Part shown: positions 31,531 through 44,189 of the stretch, in pieces
How positions within the stretch are numbered: the stretch's first letter is position 1
Layout: every line of letters begins with the position of its first letter
Assembly: GCA_032871835.1 (NCBI GenBank)
Contig: CM065298.1
Coordinates: 73,994,154-74,058,153 of the forward strand
Reading direction: 5' to 3'
Origin: Dipteronia dyeriana
Taxonomy: Eukaryota > Streptophyta > Magnoliopsida > Sapindales > Sapindaceae
Length of the DNA: 64,000 bases
Notes under the pieces: generated by a model
What the model was told of the DNA's origin: nothing
Seen by the model: only the letters and a program-made list of their open reading frames with translations
Database searches by the model: none
Translations under genes and position numbers: made by a program

Positions 31531-33559
31531 TGATCACTCTAAATATGTATTTGTTTTGAACACCTAATTTTTCTCTTTTGTGTTCGTTTCTTGAGCGTTT
31601 TTGTTGTTTAATTGAGTGTTTGAGTCTATTGCAGGTATTATTAGTTTTCATGGACAAAACATGATTTAATGGAGAATCATGTAGAAACGAAATTACAATC
31701 TAAAATTGGAGCACATCTGTGAGTTCAACCTTGCAGATCCAAGTCGCATAGAAGAGCCAAATCTCATGTTGATCATCATGATTCTAAGTTGCATGCTTGT
31801 TTGCGTTTTACATTCATAATCACATTTAGAAAATCCTTATAAAATGCATGAAGTCTTGGCTAGAGTTGTGAGAAATCGGATGGTCAAGAGAGAAAGTCAT
31901 GGTTAGAGTTGTGAGAACTCGGATAACCAAGCGATTACTATGATTGTGAGAATCCAGATAGTTAAGCAAGAAGTCTTGACTATGATCGTGAGGATCCGGA
32001 TAGTCATGTATGGAATCTTCCTAGAGATGTGAGATCTCGGATAGGAAGTTGCTTTCTAGAGGTATGATAGTCACATCTTGGATAGAGTAGGTAAGGTGAT
32101 TCACTAAGCCGAGGGTAGGATAAAAGTTGATAGCTTGGAGAGTGTATCATGAAATTTGGTCAATTCCTTGAGTGTGTATCTTTTATTCGACATAGTCAAT
32201 TTTATTTTATCGGTGGTTATGGATTTAACCCGTGGATGTTTCCTATTTAGAGGTTTTACCATATTAAAATGATATGTCAAATGTCTCTATCTCAATCTCT
32301 TTATATTTTGTATATGTGATCAAGATATCTTGTTTAAGATCTACATTTCTTTACATCTTTGTGAACAATATTTTTGTAGAGGAAGAGATGCATACATTAT
32401 TTGTTGAATCAACATTTGTCTCTTGTATTTTTATGTGTGAACATTGTATCTTGTGATATTCTATATCAAGTTGTAAAGTTCTACATAGTAAATTTACATT
32501 GTAATAATCAAAGTACGACATATGGAATTTGCTTTGCATTGAATATACTTGTATATAATATACATTTTTTCTTGTTTTGTTTGTGTTTGTCAGAATCTTG
32601 TTTGAATCGTTTCTTCTAGATATCTTTTGATAACAAGATTTGTAAAAGTGTGATGTGCAGACAGCTAATTTGACCATAGTTGTATATATCTTTATTCTTG
32701 TAAATTTATGTCTGTAGACTAAGGGTGGTGTATTTAGCATACATGTGATAATTGTTTTATAATAACAATCTTTTTAAGAGTTCAATCATATGCTCACCAA
32801 GTGTTTGACAAGAGCATCGAAAAAGTTTTAAAATTAGAGTGTCAACCTATTCACCCTCCCTCTAGGTTGTTTAGTTCATAACCTTGTAGAAATTTCAGAG
32901 CATCAAGAACACCATGAGCTTTCTTTATCTTTCTTTTTACTTTTCTTGTATTCACCCCACAATGAGTAGCTAAATACTTTTTGTTGGGGTTTTGACGATT
33001 GTATATATGTGAACACTCTTTGTAATTATGTCTATTGAGTTTGCACTTATGCTTAAAATATCTATATGAAGAATGCTAAGTATGAGCTTTATTTAACATG
33101 CGGGCATGAATTTTAGTGCACGAATCGTGGATATATTTCTTGGTTGAATAACTTTGAGTAGATTTCACTTGAAACCCCATGAGAGGACAAATCATTCTTG
33201 ACTAATCTAGTTCTAGGTTTGAGCAAGTTGATAAAAGGGACACTAGACACTATTGGCCTTTCCTCTTAACCATAGATTCATATTGATAGAAATTAGGTTA
33301 TGTAAATTGTTATTAGCATTTTGAGTTATTATTTCCTTATCTTATCTTTATAATCTTTGAACTTAGACATTTCTTAAGCAAAACTAAGTTATCATATTCT
33401 TTAGTGAGTTAAACTAGGCAAATCACCAAGAGAACGTCACTTTCTCGTGGGAAGGATACCCTTACTTGTGTTTGCCTTACTATACAACATCTTGTACACT
33501 TGCGAAGAATCATTTAGACTCGTGCACTCTATTATTAGAGGTACACCTAGAGTGTGTCA
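31531..33559 (+). mobile_element. Solo gypsy-type LTR (composite) inside the second Tat array
   Basis: It begins TGATCACTCT and ends GAGTGTGTCA. The flanking pentamers are GCTAC (31526-31530) and ACTAC (33560-33564), four of five matching. Its first 240 bases and last 640 bases resemble gypsy LTRs of the type at 39990, for example CAATGAGTAGCTAAATAC and the plan of the opening. The middle (about 31772-32915) is instead related to the SIRE-like LTR at 49440-50428, so a second insertion or recombination made it composite. Confidence 0.6.
31772..32915 (+). mobile_element. Fragment of a SIRE-like LTR inside the solo LTR
   Basis: Shared phrases with the LTR at 49036-50428 include ATGAAGTCTTGGCTAG, CCCGTGGATGxTTCC followed by TAGAGGTTTTACCA, and the closing CACCCTCCCTCTAGGTT. 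The end is followed by TTTCAGAGCATC, a decayed TGGTATCAGAGC primer site. The first half of that LTR is missing. Confidence 0.6.
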
Positions 33560-33918
33560 ACTACAAATGTTACTTTAGCACCATAACACTTCTCAGAGGG
33601 GGTCTAGTCATAGTCCAAGGCATCAGACATTTCTATACCAAGAATCTCGGTATAAGTAATGATCATGGTATGCAACTAAAGTTATTTTTGCACCATATCA
33701 CTTCTTCGCAAGGGGGGGGGGGGGGGGGGGGGGGGGAAGGAGGGGTGTCTATTCTCAGTCCAAGGCATCAGACATTTCTACACAAAGAATCCCTATATAT
33801 GCGATGATCGTGGTAGGCAACTAAGGTTATTTTAGAACCAGATCACTTCTTTGAAGGGGTATAGTCATCTCAGTCCAAGGCATCAAGCATTCTTGTACCA
33901 AGAATCCTGGTATAGGCG
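33560..33918. repeat. Tandem repeat of the second Tat element, right part
   Basis: The rest of the third unit and two more units (starts near 33659 and 33804). The fourth unit carries a run of 25 G. Confidence 0.8.
33712..33736 (+). repeat. Homopolymer of 25 G
   Basis: An uninterrupted G25 in a repeat unit whose sister copies have only 4-5 G at this place. Assembly or sequencing error is possible at such a run. Confidence 0.85.
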
Positions 33919-34344
33919 AAACATTCACGGTACATGAAAATTATGAATGAAATTTGTATCTTTCATTGATTCTTGATAAAAATCCTTGGTATTACAACCC
34001 TAAGCTTTACGATTCGATTTTAACTGAACTATCTTGGCTCTTTGAGGCCATCGAACTCCTTTACATTAATGACAAAAGAGAAAGAAAATACACTTTGGAT
34101 TTTCCCTAGTAGGAGCTTGATCATCCACAGTCTTCAACAAAAGACGAGCTTGTGTGGATTTTCCTTACAGAAGCTTGAGCCATGACATTGCTTTGGACAG
34201 TTGGAACGGGGTCCATTTGATTTTTTCTAGCGGGAATGTGGCTCACGAAAGGATATATAATGGATTTCTTCACGGATTTGATTGAGTAGAGTGCTTTAGA
34301 TTTTCAAGGAGGTGTTGATTCTCGATCATTGACTCTAGAGGTAG
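33919..34344. other. Non-coding 3' region of the second Tat element
   Basis: It lies between the tandem array and the end of pol. No gene is recognisable. Confidence 0.5.
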
Positions 34345-35400
34345 TACCGCTTTAGGTGGTCTGCGCTCTTGGTGTTACCGATGTGTTACCCTTCATATCT
34401 TCCAACATGTATGCCCCGTTATGCACCACTCCTTTGACCATGTAAAGTTTCTCCCAATTTGGTGCTAAAACCCCATTCGACCGACGTCTAGTGTTTTGGG
34501 TCACTCTTTAGAGTATTAGATCTTCTTTTTGAAATTTCAGACCTCAATCCGCTTATTAAAGCACCAGACAATCTTCTGCTAGTATGGAGTCACCTACTTC
34601 TCGGTTTTGATTAGTTTTTCCTCCAAGAGATCTAAGCTTGCCCTCAACTTTTCTTCATTATTCTCAGGGTCATAGTGTTGTACTTTGAAGGTCGACAGCT
34701 TCAACTCGAAGGCTTCTATAGTGAATGCTAAGGAATATGTGGTTTTCTCGGTTGCGATCATCTTAGTGGTACGATAGGTCCACAGAATATTAGGCAACTC
34801 ATATGCCCATCCTCCCTTATTCTCCTCAAACTTCTTCTTTAGCAACTTCTTGATTGTTTTGTTGGTGGACTCCACTAATATGTTAGTCAGGGGGTGGGCG
34901 ACTGAAGCAAAATGACATTTGGTTCCCAACCCTTCATAAAAATCTTTGAAGTTGAAGTTATCGAATTGCTTCCCTATGTCGATGATGATGATCTTTGGCA
35001 TGCCAAACTTACATACCACATACCCATATCGATGTTGGCCTCTGTGATGTGGCTCAATGGCTCTGCTTCCACCCAATGGGTGAAATAGTTGATTGCCACA
35101 ATTATGCACTTGGCCTGACCGGGCGTTGTCGGTAGGGGACTAATTAAGTTTGCCCTCCACATCACGAAGGGGTAGAGAGCACTGGTGGAAGAGAGATTTT
35201 TTGGTGACTGGTGCATCGGGTTGACTATCTTCTGACAAGGCATGCATACTGCTTTCCATTTTCATAGAGGGTTTGCCAAAAATACCCGTTCCTAAAAACT
35301 TAGTGGGCTAGGGCGTTTCTGGCAGAATAATCACCATAAGTTCTTGAGTGAACCTCTCTCAAGGTTCAACGGGCATTTTCAGGGTGTATAAATTTTAACG
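34345..35400 (-). pseudogene. Integrase remnant of the second Tat element
   Basis: On the minus strand, the finger region is near 35230-35370 (decayed, with HSRTYGDYSARNALAH). The core shows VAINYFTHWVEAEPL (Asn for the first catalytic Asp), then a degraded IIDIGKQF for the usual TDNGxQF, and LVESTNKTIKK with the Glu. The last part (34345-34590) has LAPNWEKLYMV. The first two catalytic residues appear lost, so it is inactive. The open stretch 34594-35109 is part of it. Confidence 0.75.
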
Positions 35401-36375
35401 GTGGCATGGATTTTCTCTTCATGTGTAGGTGTCCTTCGATGATGCAGTACCTTACTGCCTTTCTTTTTAGATTCTTCGCTTCCACTTGGTCGCTTGGTAA
35501 AAGGTCATTGTGCAGATACTCAACGATGAGGTCCATCCAACATGGGAGCCTTTCTATTGAATGAACCTCATCCTCTTCTTAAATGTTGAATCGGGGTATG
35601 AGTTGTAGCATGACACCTTTGGGCAATTTTTCATCGTTCCTCATGGAGAGCTTGGCAAGTACATTCGCCTGGTGGTTCTTCTCTATAGGAACATGCTCAA
35701 GTCTCATTCTTTTGAACCTCTTCATCATTTCTTTGGCCTTTTGTAGATAGGCCGCCATGTTTTTTCCATTGACTTAATACACACTCGTTACTTGGTTGAC
35801 CATAAGAAGGGAGTCTCTTTTGACCACCAAGTATTCCGTTTCCACTTCTAAGACAACCTTCATTCCAGCCTAGAGTGCCTTATGCTCTACCTCATTGTTC
35901 GTTACGTGGAACTCAAATCTGAAACAATGGTAGTACTCCACACCTTCTGGGTCAGATTGCACGACCCTAGCTCCGCATCCTTACTAACCAGATGCCCCCT
36001 CGAAGTGGAGTATCCATACTTTGGCCTCTGTATGCCATTTTTCCTCAGTTACCTTATTCTTCTATCTTGATTGGTGAGCTAGCTCCATTTGATGCTCCTT
36101 CGATTCTATACAACTGAACTCCACCATAAAGTCTGCAAAAACCTGCCCCTTGATGTGGTTCTTGGTTTGAAATAGATATCATATTGCGTGAGCTCCAAAG
36201 CCCACAAGATGAGTCGACTTGATACATCGGGGCTTTGAAAGAACTGTCTAAGCGGTTAGTCCATTACAATTGCTATGGTATGAGCCTAGAAGTAGGGACA
36301 CAACCTCCGAGATGCAGTCTCCAAGGCAAAAGCTAACTTTCCAACATGGTATAGTTCTTTTTTGATTTGTCAAAG
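35401..36375 (-). pseudogene. RNase H remnants of the second Tat element
   Basis: The second, archaeal-type RNase H is recognised from FEFHVTNNEVEHKALQAGMK and KRDSLLMVNQV at about 35790-35930. Upstream on the minus strand, KLAFALETASRRLCPYF and PDVSSRLILWALELTQYDI (about 36170-36360) mark the end of RT/RNase H. Numerous stops are present. Homology is lost beyond about 36375. Confidence 0.7.
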
Positions 36376-36400
36376 GCCTATAAATGCCTCACTTTATGAT

Positions 36401-36906
36401 TGACTTATTTCATTGACAAAATTGCAATTGGGTTCCAATTTGTAAAGGGTAGCTTAAGATTTGATGAACACCCATCATCAATGCCATTGGACATCAAATG
36501 CTTCAATGAAGGTAGTTTACTTAACTCTACTCTTAATTAAAGAGATACGCACTCAATTGCATGTATTACTACTTATTATCCATTAAATTCCATTTGATTA
36601 CATGCTTTTTATATGCCCTTGACTTGGTGCATATATGTCTTTCATCACACTTCACACTTGCACAACATTCATATAGGCTAGTGTGTTTTAAATGCCTGGA
36701 AAAGAGATTTTTCCTCTTAACCACGGTACATGTCACTGTACATGCACCTATCTAAACCGCAGTCCAAACAGTGGTTAGTTCCAGAGGCTTCAGCGTAGAG
36801 TACTACTTCTGGTGCATATGCTTATAAAGCGGTTCCTACCGCAGTCTTCACCAAAAGATCTCTCATTATTTGTACCACGGCGTGTGCTTGTACTTGTCCA
36901 AACACT
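36401..36906. other. Gene-free junction segment
   Basis: It lies between the truncated Tat element and the SIRE-type gag start. I see no LTR, primer site or gene. It probably includes leader sequence of the SIRE fragment. Confidence 0.45.
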
Positions 36907-38645
36907 ATGAGTGGGAACGGAGGTGGACATGATGGAGCTTCAAGTACAAGACCCCCTTTGCACAATGGGGTGAACTATGCCTCATATAAAGGCAAGATGG
37001 AGTTCTACCTTTTCTAAATAGATGACCGTGCAAGGATGACAGTAGAATATGGCTACACTCTTCCCACTATGGCCGTCGAAGATGGAAGTAGTGTGCCCAA
37101 GCCTAAGTCTCAATAGAGAACAGAAAAATTTGAAGCATTCAAGTGGAACAATAAGGCAATGTATGCCATCCTTTGCGCCATGGATGACAATCAATATAAG
37201 TTGATCCGAATAATTAGGAATACAAAGGAGGCATGGTAGACTCTAGAGATGGCTTATGAAGGAACCAAAATAGTCAAGGATTCCAAGCTCCAAATTCTTT
37301 AATCGCAATTTGACACGATTAGGATAGAGAAGCATGAGTATTTCGTTGATTTTCAAGTGAAATTGATGGACATTGTTAATCAATACAATCAACTAGGTGA
37401 CCCATACTTGGATCAAGTAAAAGATCATGAAGTCACTTCTTGAGATATTTGAGTCCAAGGTGGCTGCACTTGAAGACAATAGTGACTACAAGACAATGAA
37501 TTCCGGTGAAGTGATTGGAAGGCTTCTAGCCTATGAGTCTAGGAATGATCTTATAATCACAACTCTAAAGAAGCAGAAGAGCATTACGTTGAAGACCTCT
37601 AAGAAAGGATGAGAACTCAGATGAAGAGATGGCCCTCATGATGAAAAGATTCAAGAAATTCATCAATTTTTTTTTAAAAAAGGTTTTGGATCCAAAGGAA
37701 AGGAAGTGAAAAAGAAGACTATTTTCAAGAAGGTGGAGAAAACACAAGAGATGAACTACAAGAAAGGTATTTAATGCTACAAATATAGTGGGTTTGGTCA
37801 CATTGCTCCAAAGTGTGCTAATTTGAAGAAAAAGAAAAAAAGAAAGGCTATGACGGCTACTTGGAGTGATAGTGAAGACTTAGAAGAGGAAGAAAAGTCT
37901 TCGGATGATGAAGATCAAGTTGCCATTTTTATTGCCTTCTCATCATCACACAATGGCAAGGAAGTTATGAGTGACAAAGAAGAAGAAAAAGGACAAGCAA
38001 GATGAAAAAGTTGACTCAAATGATGAGAGTACTTCATCTAAGTCCAAGCATGAACTTGGTGAGGAGATGGACTATGAAGACTTTATGAAATACTTTGAGA
38101 GTTCAAGATTGAAGAAGAAGAAGGAAATTTAAAAGCTAAAAAGGGAGAACCTCGAATTGACTTCCAAGATGAATCAGTTGAGTGAGGAAGTGAAGAGAGC
38201 AAGAGGAACAGAAGAAATTTTAAATTTGGAGCCGGTCATGGTCAAAAGGAGTGAAGAAAGTTTGAAGAAGAACTTGGGGAGGCAAAAAGGTTGATTGCCA
38301 AGATGACTCCAGAAACCGAAAAATATGACAAGATGCTATCAAGTGGGAAGAACCATAATGATAAGAGAGGTTTGGGATATATGGAAGACATGGAGACCAC
38401 ATCCTTGAAGAAGATAACTTTTATGAAGAGTCAAGAGATTGAAGATGTCTAAATCCCTTAACAACCAACTAAAAGAGTTGAAATTAGAGAATCCTCTAAA
38501 TATGTTCAAGTCAAGGTTCTTACAAAGGTTAAAGCTAAAGCTCAATCATAACAAGACCCGCATATCCAAAGATCCCTCAAACTCCAACAAAGGATTCCTT
38601 ATACTAAATAAAAAAGGAATGCAATCTTGGCTTAACCACATATGA
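36907..38645 (+). pseudogene. SIRE-type Ty1/copia Gag, decayed
   Basis: Starting ATG at 36907. The UBN2-type gag opening is clear (RPPLHNGVNYASYKGKMEFY), followed by AMYAILCAMDDNQYKLIR, MAYEGTKIVKDSKLQ and LAYESRNDL. A zinc knuckle CYKYSGFGHIAPKC lies at about 37770-37811, and AMTATWSDSEDLEEEEK just after it is characteristic of SIRE/Maximus gag. A long coiled-coil tail reaches about 38645. Several stops and frameshifts break it. No pol follows; LTR sequence begins about 40 bases later, so this copy is truncated after gag. Confidence 0.75.
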
Positions 38646-38685
38646 GAGTTGGCTCAACATCAAAGGACAACTCAGTGGAGAAGGA

Positions 38686-39989
38686 GTCAGGTTTTTAAAG
38701 TTGTATTGGCATTAATTCCATACCAAAACAATATTTCACTTGTATTGATTAGTTGTCTTAGATTGATGATGATTCAAAGCTTCAAAGAAGATTAGGCAAC
38801 TTATCAAGCAAGATCAAGTCTTCAAAGAGAAATGTGTTTCATTGCTCTACAAATGTATATTTAGACCTCATATCTCTTACAAGGATTAGGCATGCACACA
38901 CACACATTGCATTCATACATGTCTCTGCATCATTGTGCACAAATTGCATAACACATTCACACACTTGATATTGAATACTCATGCATTAGATTTACATTGA
39001 CAAATTTTTAAATTGCATGTTCTGGGACTATATCTAGGAAATGGAATTCTTGTATGATCAGACTTTAATTTGTTCTTATATTATTTCTTTTTGAGTTTCA
39101 GTCATTTTGGTAACTCATTCATTTGATTTCAAGTTCGGAGTAAAAAGCTACGAAACTTTTCGATCACTTACCATGCATTGTCTTCGTCTTCGTGTAACGA
39201 GTCGAATTCATAATTTCTTGTCTAAATTTTGTAGTTTTCCATGTGTGTGAGAGAGTCTCGGTTCATAATCTGTAAACAGATTCAAATTCATAGTTCAAAA
39301 CCCAGAGAACGGTCGAAGAATGCGAGAGGAGCATGAAGGGACAAGGCGATGGCCGAAGGCCATTAAGCCTCACTTCCCTGAGATGGCCACGTGCCATCTC
39401 GGGAAGCAACCTCTATTGCCCCTGAGATGCCCACGTGCCAGCTCAAGGCAGTGAGGTAGAGAGATGGCCTTTGCCACATGAGATTGGCTTCTGTCCATAT
39501 CACTCTCCCTCCCTTTAAAACCTCTTTCCCTCCCACTTTTCATTTTAAGAAGAAAAATTGAAAACACTTTTTGTATAAGATTTTCTCTCAAAATTTCTCA
39601 TTTTCCAAACACAATAACTTTCTCATTTGAACTCTGATTCAAGTGATTCAGGTTGAAAATTGTTCATTTATCAATTCTCCATCATCTCAAAGAAGTTTTG
39701 AGGTCATTTATTCAAATTTTCTAGTGGCTCTGCATCAAAAATTGGAACTGCACATTTTGTCTAAGGTATTGAAATTTCTTGAGTTTTTGTTCTTCAAGTT
39801 TTTCAATTACCTTGATTTTTCTTCTTCTATATAAGTATGTTTAATGTGTATACCTTGATTCGAGTTTTAGACTCTACTGAAGCTAGACTAAACTTGATTG
39901 GATTCTCTCATGTTGAGTTAGATTTTTCTAAAGTCTATGTTTTCATATGATTGAATATTGTATTGTGTGAGCTTTTGATTTAGGACTAT
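38686..39989 (+). repeat. SIRE-like LTR (5'), first part
   Basis: Homologous to the LTR beginning TGTTAGGTTTTTGAAG at 56062; here the first bases are altered (AGTCAGG). It is interrupted at 39989 by the gypsy element and resumes at 49036. The flanking ACTAT duplication proves the interruption. Confidence 0.8.
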
Positions 39990-40327
39990 TGATCGTGCCA
40001 AAACTGTCATATATTTTGGTCCTAATATCTTTAACCTTCGTATCGTTTTTGAGTGTTTTTACGTCTCTTATGACTCTTTATTTGTTTTTTCAGGTGATTA
40101 TGTACATTCCGATTTATTGGACAAAAGATGCGAATTTGTGCAGAAAAAGGTAAAAGAATTGTTGAAGAGCAAAAGGGTCTTTGCGCGACTTCTGACCAGT
40201 GCACAACCTACGCACTAAGAAGGAAGTAAAAGCCAGGCCATTACTCTGGTCTACACCCATACACTAGCGCGCAAGAGTCTGCGCATTTCACTTAATTCGG
40301 GAGATGAAAACCAGGGCATCAGATAAT

Positions 40328-40349
40328 TGCACGGGTCCAGACCCGTGCA
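40328..40349. repeat. Perfect palindrome in the 5' gypsy LTR
   Basis: TGCACGGGTC-CAGACCCGTGCA is a dyad with nine-base arms. The homologous site in the 3' LTR (48510-48531) is also a perfect palindrome though its bases differ. Confidence 0.75.
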
Positions 40350-40558
40350 CAACCAGCGCATTTGGCTCATGAGACAACCACATCAGCAGTTTTTAGACCT
40401 AATCTTGGGATCCAATAAATATATCTTGTTCTTATTATCATAGAGGGAATTACGAATCGAAGAATCATTTTTTCTTCAGTTCTCCAAACACATCTTCTCT
40501 AACCATTAACCTAGATTTAGGAATCATTCCCCACCAAATCTAACCATCCTCCATCATT

Positions 40559-42959
40559 TATTAGGATTATGCTCGATAACAAGAGTGTAATTGTAATTGA
40601 CAATCTTTTCATATTAATAAAGTGATTTCTAGTTTAACAAATCTTATAGCATTTATAGTTTAATTATTATAATTGTCAAAAGTAAATAATCATAAGGTCA
40701 AAAGACTAGGAGAAAAGAAGAATTGTTCATACATCTAGATATGTATGAGGTAGACACAATTCTTTAGTTAGTATTGAATAATATTCACAACTTAAGATAA
40801 AAGGTTTGGGTGCCTTTATCTTGTCAAAGTTGTAGATTCTTTTGCTAGCATTTGAGTGAGATCAAATGTGTTATGATGAGTCTAAAATCATCAAAGTGTG
40901 GTGTCTCTGGGCAAAAGAATCTAGTGTACTGGGTGCATTGAATAGGATCAAAATGAAATACTTTATCTAGATTCGTCAATGGATAAAAGTTTTCATTTGA
41001 AGACAATCAGAGAGTCTATTTCAATCCTGAGATAAATGATAGACTTATGGTTGCAAGTGTTATCATTTGAGCTATCAATGAGTACGATTATATAGCATAG
41101 TCTATCCTCGATAGTTTGGCGGTATTCGTTTGTTAATCGATAGAGGACTTCATTTATAGATATGGACATCGTGACTCCATTTATTGAATGAGAGTAGAAT
41201 ACCATCATATGGATGTTTTGAGGTATTGGATATTAAATCTTAACGCTAAGTTTTCAATAGTGTCTATTGAAACATGGCTTCTGGACAAGTCAAAATATCC
41301 AAGTTCAAAATATGGTCATATGAGTAAATATGGTAACTTGGACAACTATAGGCGGTCTATGAGCTATTGGCGATTACTGGTATTCTTCACGAGGATAAAG
41401 TTTCTCCAATAAGTTTGTCTAGGGTATGAATGAGTAACATCAACTTATTCTATCTTTATTTGAGAGTTCAATTTTAGTTATTTAGTGGAATGAACTAAAA
41501 TTAAATAGATTGGACTTAAGTGAATCATTTGTTGATTGTGATTGGGTTGTGTCTATTGGAGTTTAAATTTAGATAGCCAGCCAAGATCCCCAATCCATAC
41601 GAACTTGCATGGATCACTTGATATATTCTACTGGACCAATTTAGGGGTCCATCTAGAATTGTATTAAGGCATGCGAACTTGTTTCTTTTTGTAAGAATAG
41701 GTATAGTTCACATGTGAACTTTTTATTAAGGTCCACTGGATTTAATAAAATAAGAAAAATAATATATGACCCATATACATGTGTTGGGCGGCAAGGCTAT
41801 TAAGAATAGCTTAAATTATATTATTTTTATTTTTTTATTTAATTAAATGGAAATTAATTAATTTGTTGATTAATTAATTATTTAATTAAAAATCATTTTT
41901 TTTTCTAACAGGAGATGGTCTCCTAAAATTATATTATTGTTATTAGTATAATTAATATTAAAGACTATATTTGATAAGTAGATAAATAAAAGGAGTTATT
42001 CTAATCAAATTAGGAAGTCTTTAACATTGTTACAAATACACTATTGAGTTGGATTAGGAGTCTTGGTGTTAGGATAGAATTCTTTTTTGAAAAAGATTTT
42101 TAACCACCAAGTAAATCTACCTACGGAAAAGATTCTTAACTACCAAGTAATCCTTCTTAGGAAAAGAATTAAATCTCCTAATTACAAATATATATATAAG
42201 ATGATAGAATTCCTTTTAGAAAAGGATTCTTAACTACCAAATAAATCCACCTAAAGAAAGGATTCTTTCCGACCAAGTAAATCCTTCTTTGGAAAGGATT
42301 TGTGATCCTATATATATCCTTGTGAATTTTAGCCAGCTCTATGATTTTTAGAGTGAAAATTTTGGCCAACCTAAGAGTTTTCTAAGAAATAGTTTTGCTT
42401 GGCAAGAGAGAATTTTGAGAGAGAAAATTTGGTATTTTACTCTAGACAAAATTCAATCAACTCTAAGACATAAGGTGTGGATTCGGCCAAGGAGAAAAGA
42501 GAAAAAGAGAACGTATTTGTTTTCGATAGTACACTAGTATCCTTTACATTAAAAGGGTTTTGTGTACAACATCGAATCAAGGTTCACGTGAGTTTCTATC
42601 AAATTGATTGATAATTCATTAGTGGCCGGACGTTCTTGATTTTTCTCTTGGAGGATATTTGTAACTAACAAAGAAGAAGATTTTGTTTGTTTCCATCATC
42701 AGGTACACAATTTAAAGAAAGGGAGCCCACACTCCAATGTGATTCACTTTCGTGATTGGATTGGAAGATCTTGCGGATTCAATTCGACGCTAGTTCAATC
42801 GTCATGAAATAAAAAGGCATGATACTTTTTATATACATAAATTAATCTAGGGTTAAGGTTCTCGTTGCATAAAAGGGATTTTTTATTTATTTATACGCAA
42901 ACCCTAATTTTCTTATTTCTCATGTTTCCGTTGCGTTTTGAACCGTTTTTTCCCCTTCA
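40559..42959 (+). mobile_element. Solo copia LTR, 2.4 kb, nested in the gypsy 5' LTR
   Basis: It starts TATTAGGATTATGCTCGAT (TG mutated to TA) and ends CCCCTTCA. It is flanked by TCATT (40554-40558) and TCATC (42960-42964), four of five matching. The uninterrupted host sequence can be seen in the sister LTR at about 48725-48750. It is the same family as the LTR at 58667-60497 but about 570 bp longer, because that copy lacks the segment corresponding to about 40750-41315. Confidence 0.85.
42085..42300. repeat. Degenerate ~35-bp tandem repeats in the copia LTR
   Basis: Repeated AAAGGATTCTTAACxACCAAGTAAATCC(A/T)xCxTA units. The same array occurs in the other LTR of this family at about 59640-59810. 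Confidence 0.65.
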
Positions 42960-44032
42960 TCATCATTTACTCCAGGACACTTGGAGATTGGATCAAAGCC
43001 TCAAGAAAGGAGGAGTTTCTCTTCATGGGTCTTCTCTATCGCTTTTCTCCATGTTATTTTATTGTAATTGTCATGAGTAGCTAAACATCCCACTAAGGGA
43101 TTGATGTGAAACACTTGTGGACAATGGGATTTGTAATGAACTCTATTTTATTCTATTTAAATCTATCAATTATGTTTCATTCATTGTCTTAATTGTTTCC
43201 CTTGATTGGTGTGCCTTTGATTGTACATTCCTCTCCTAGCTAATTTATTGAGGGAATTAATTGGGTAATTGACTATGTATAAGTCTATTTGGTCTTCTTT
43301 AACTCATTTTCTTGTGTGGGTGATTGGGTATACATCAACTTAATCTGCCTAAGCTAAATTGATTGGAAGGGTCAAACAAGAGTACATCCTCAAGTGAGAC
43401 TTGGACTTAATAATCTCAAATTTTAATCTAATCTTGAATGGGTAATCAATTCTATACATCTAGGTTGGTTGTTTGTGATAGGTTAAGCATCAACACTATA
43501 CATATAGGTTGGTGAATTTATAAAGAGATCAGTCCCTTAATTCGATAAATGTGCAGTCATGAACAATCACTCGTGAGTAGTCAATACTATACATCTAGAT
43601 TGGAAACTCACCAGGGAATACAGCCGATACTATACATCTAGATTGGTTGCAGTTGATTTATGTGCATTCATTTCATGAGAGTTCATAAATTCCATAATTC
43701 ACTTGTTGGATCCATCAATTCCTTCGTCTTAACCATCATATATAACACCCATTGCATATTAACACTAATTTCATTTTAGATTAACTTTCCTAATCCTAGT
43801 TTGCATCTTTAGTTATTAACCTTTCAAACTCCAAACCATTTATCTTTACATTTTCATGCTTAGTTTTAGTTTCACATTAGTTAACTAGTTTTAGCCGTTT
43901 GATTTCACTTTCCCTTTGGACGACACCCGACTTGCCATTGTACTTGTTTTGCAAACATTTAAGGCATTGTTGAGGTTTTATAAATATTTTTTGACGAGCA
44001 TTTTATAATTAAAAAAATTGCTCGGTCAAAAA

Positions 44033-44050
44033 TGGTGCCACTGCCGGGGA
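44033..44050 (+). other. Primer-binding site of the pol-less gypsy element
   Basis: TGGTGCCACTGCCGGGGA, four bases after the 5' LTR. It is close to the TGGCGCCGTTGCCGGGGA primer site (Asp tRNA) common in Athila-type elements. Confidence 0.75.
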
Positions 44051-44189
44051 AAGACGTTAATTAGGTGGCTAATCTTAGCTATCTACTTTTCTAGTTAAGA
44101 GTCTTAGTTTTTTTTTTAGTTTTATTTTGTATATGTTTACTTCTTTTGGTATTTTTGTTTTTCTTTGTTTCTCTTTGGTTCAGGTACAA

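Larger units (their letters stand above)
26611..36400 (-). mobile_element. Second Tat-lineage Ty3/gypsy element, 5'-truncated and decayed
   Basis: Minus-strand element with, from left to right, a 3' LTR (26611-27959), a polypurine tract, an antisense three-exon gene (28740-30610), a tandem-repeat array (31273-33918, split by a later LTR), and pol remnants (integrase, two RNase H regions). The order is the same as in 7147-19063. RT, protease, gag and the 5' LTR are missing; homology to pol fades near 36370-36400. An AT-rich segment with a Mutator-type end interrupts it at about 28166-28735. Confidence 0.75.
39990..44028 (+). repeat. 5' LTR of the pol-less gypsy element (interrupted)
   Basis: About 1.63 kb once the solo LTR at 40559-42959 is removed. 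The 3' LTR lacks about 750 bp of the middle (between the phrases GGGATTGATGTGAAACA and CATTAGTTAACTAG). Confidence 0.85.

Noticed and set aside
32351..32740. 129-codon minus-strand frame
   Set aside because: It lies wholly inside an LTR fragment, has no family resemblance and unremarkable AT-driven composition.
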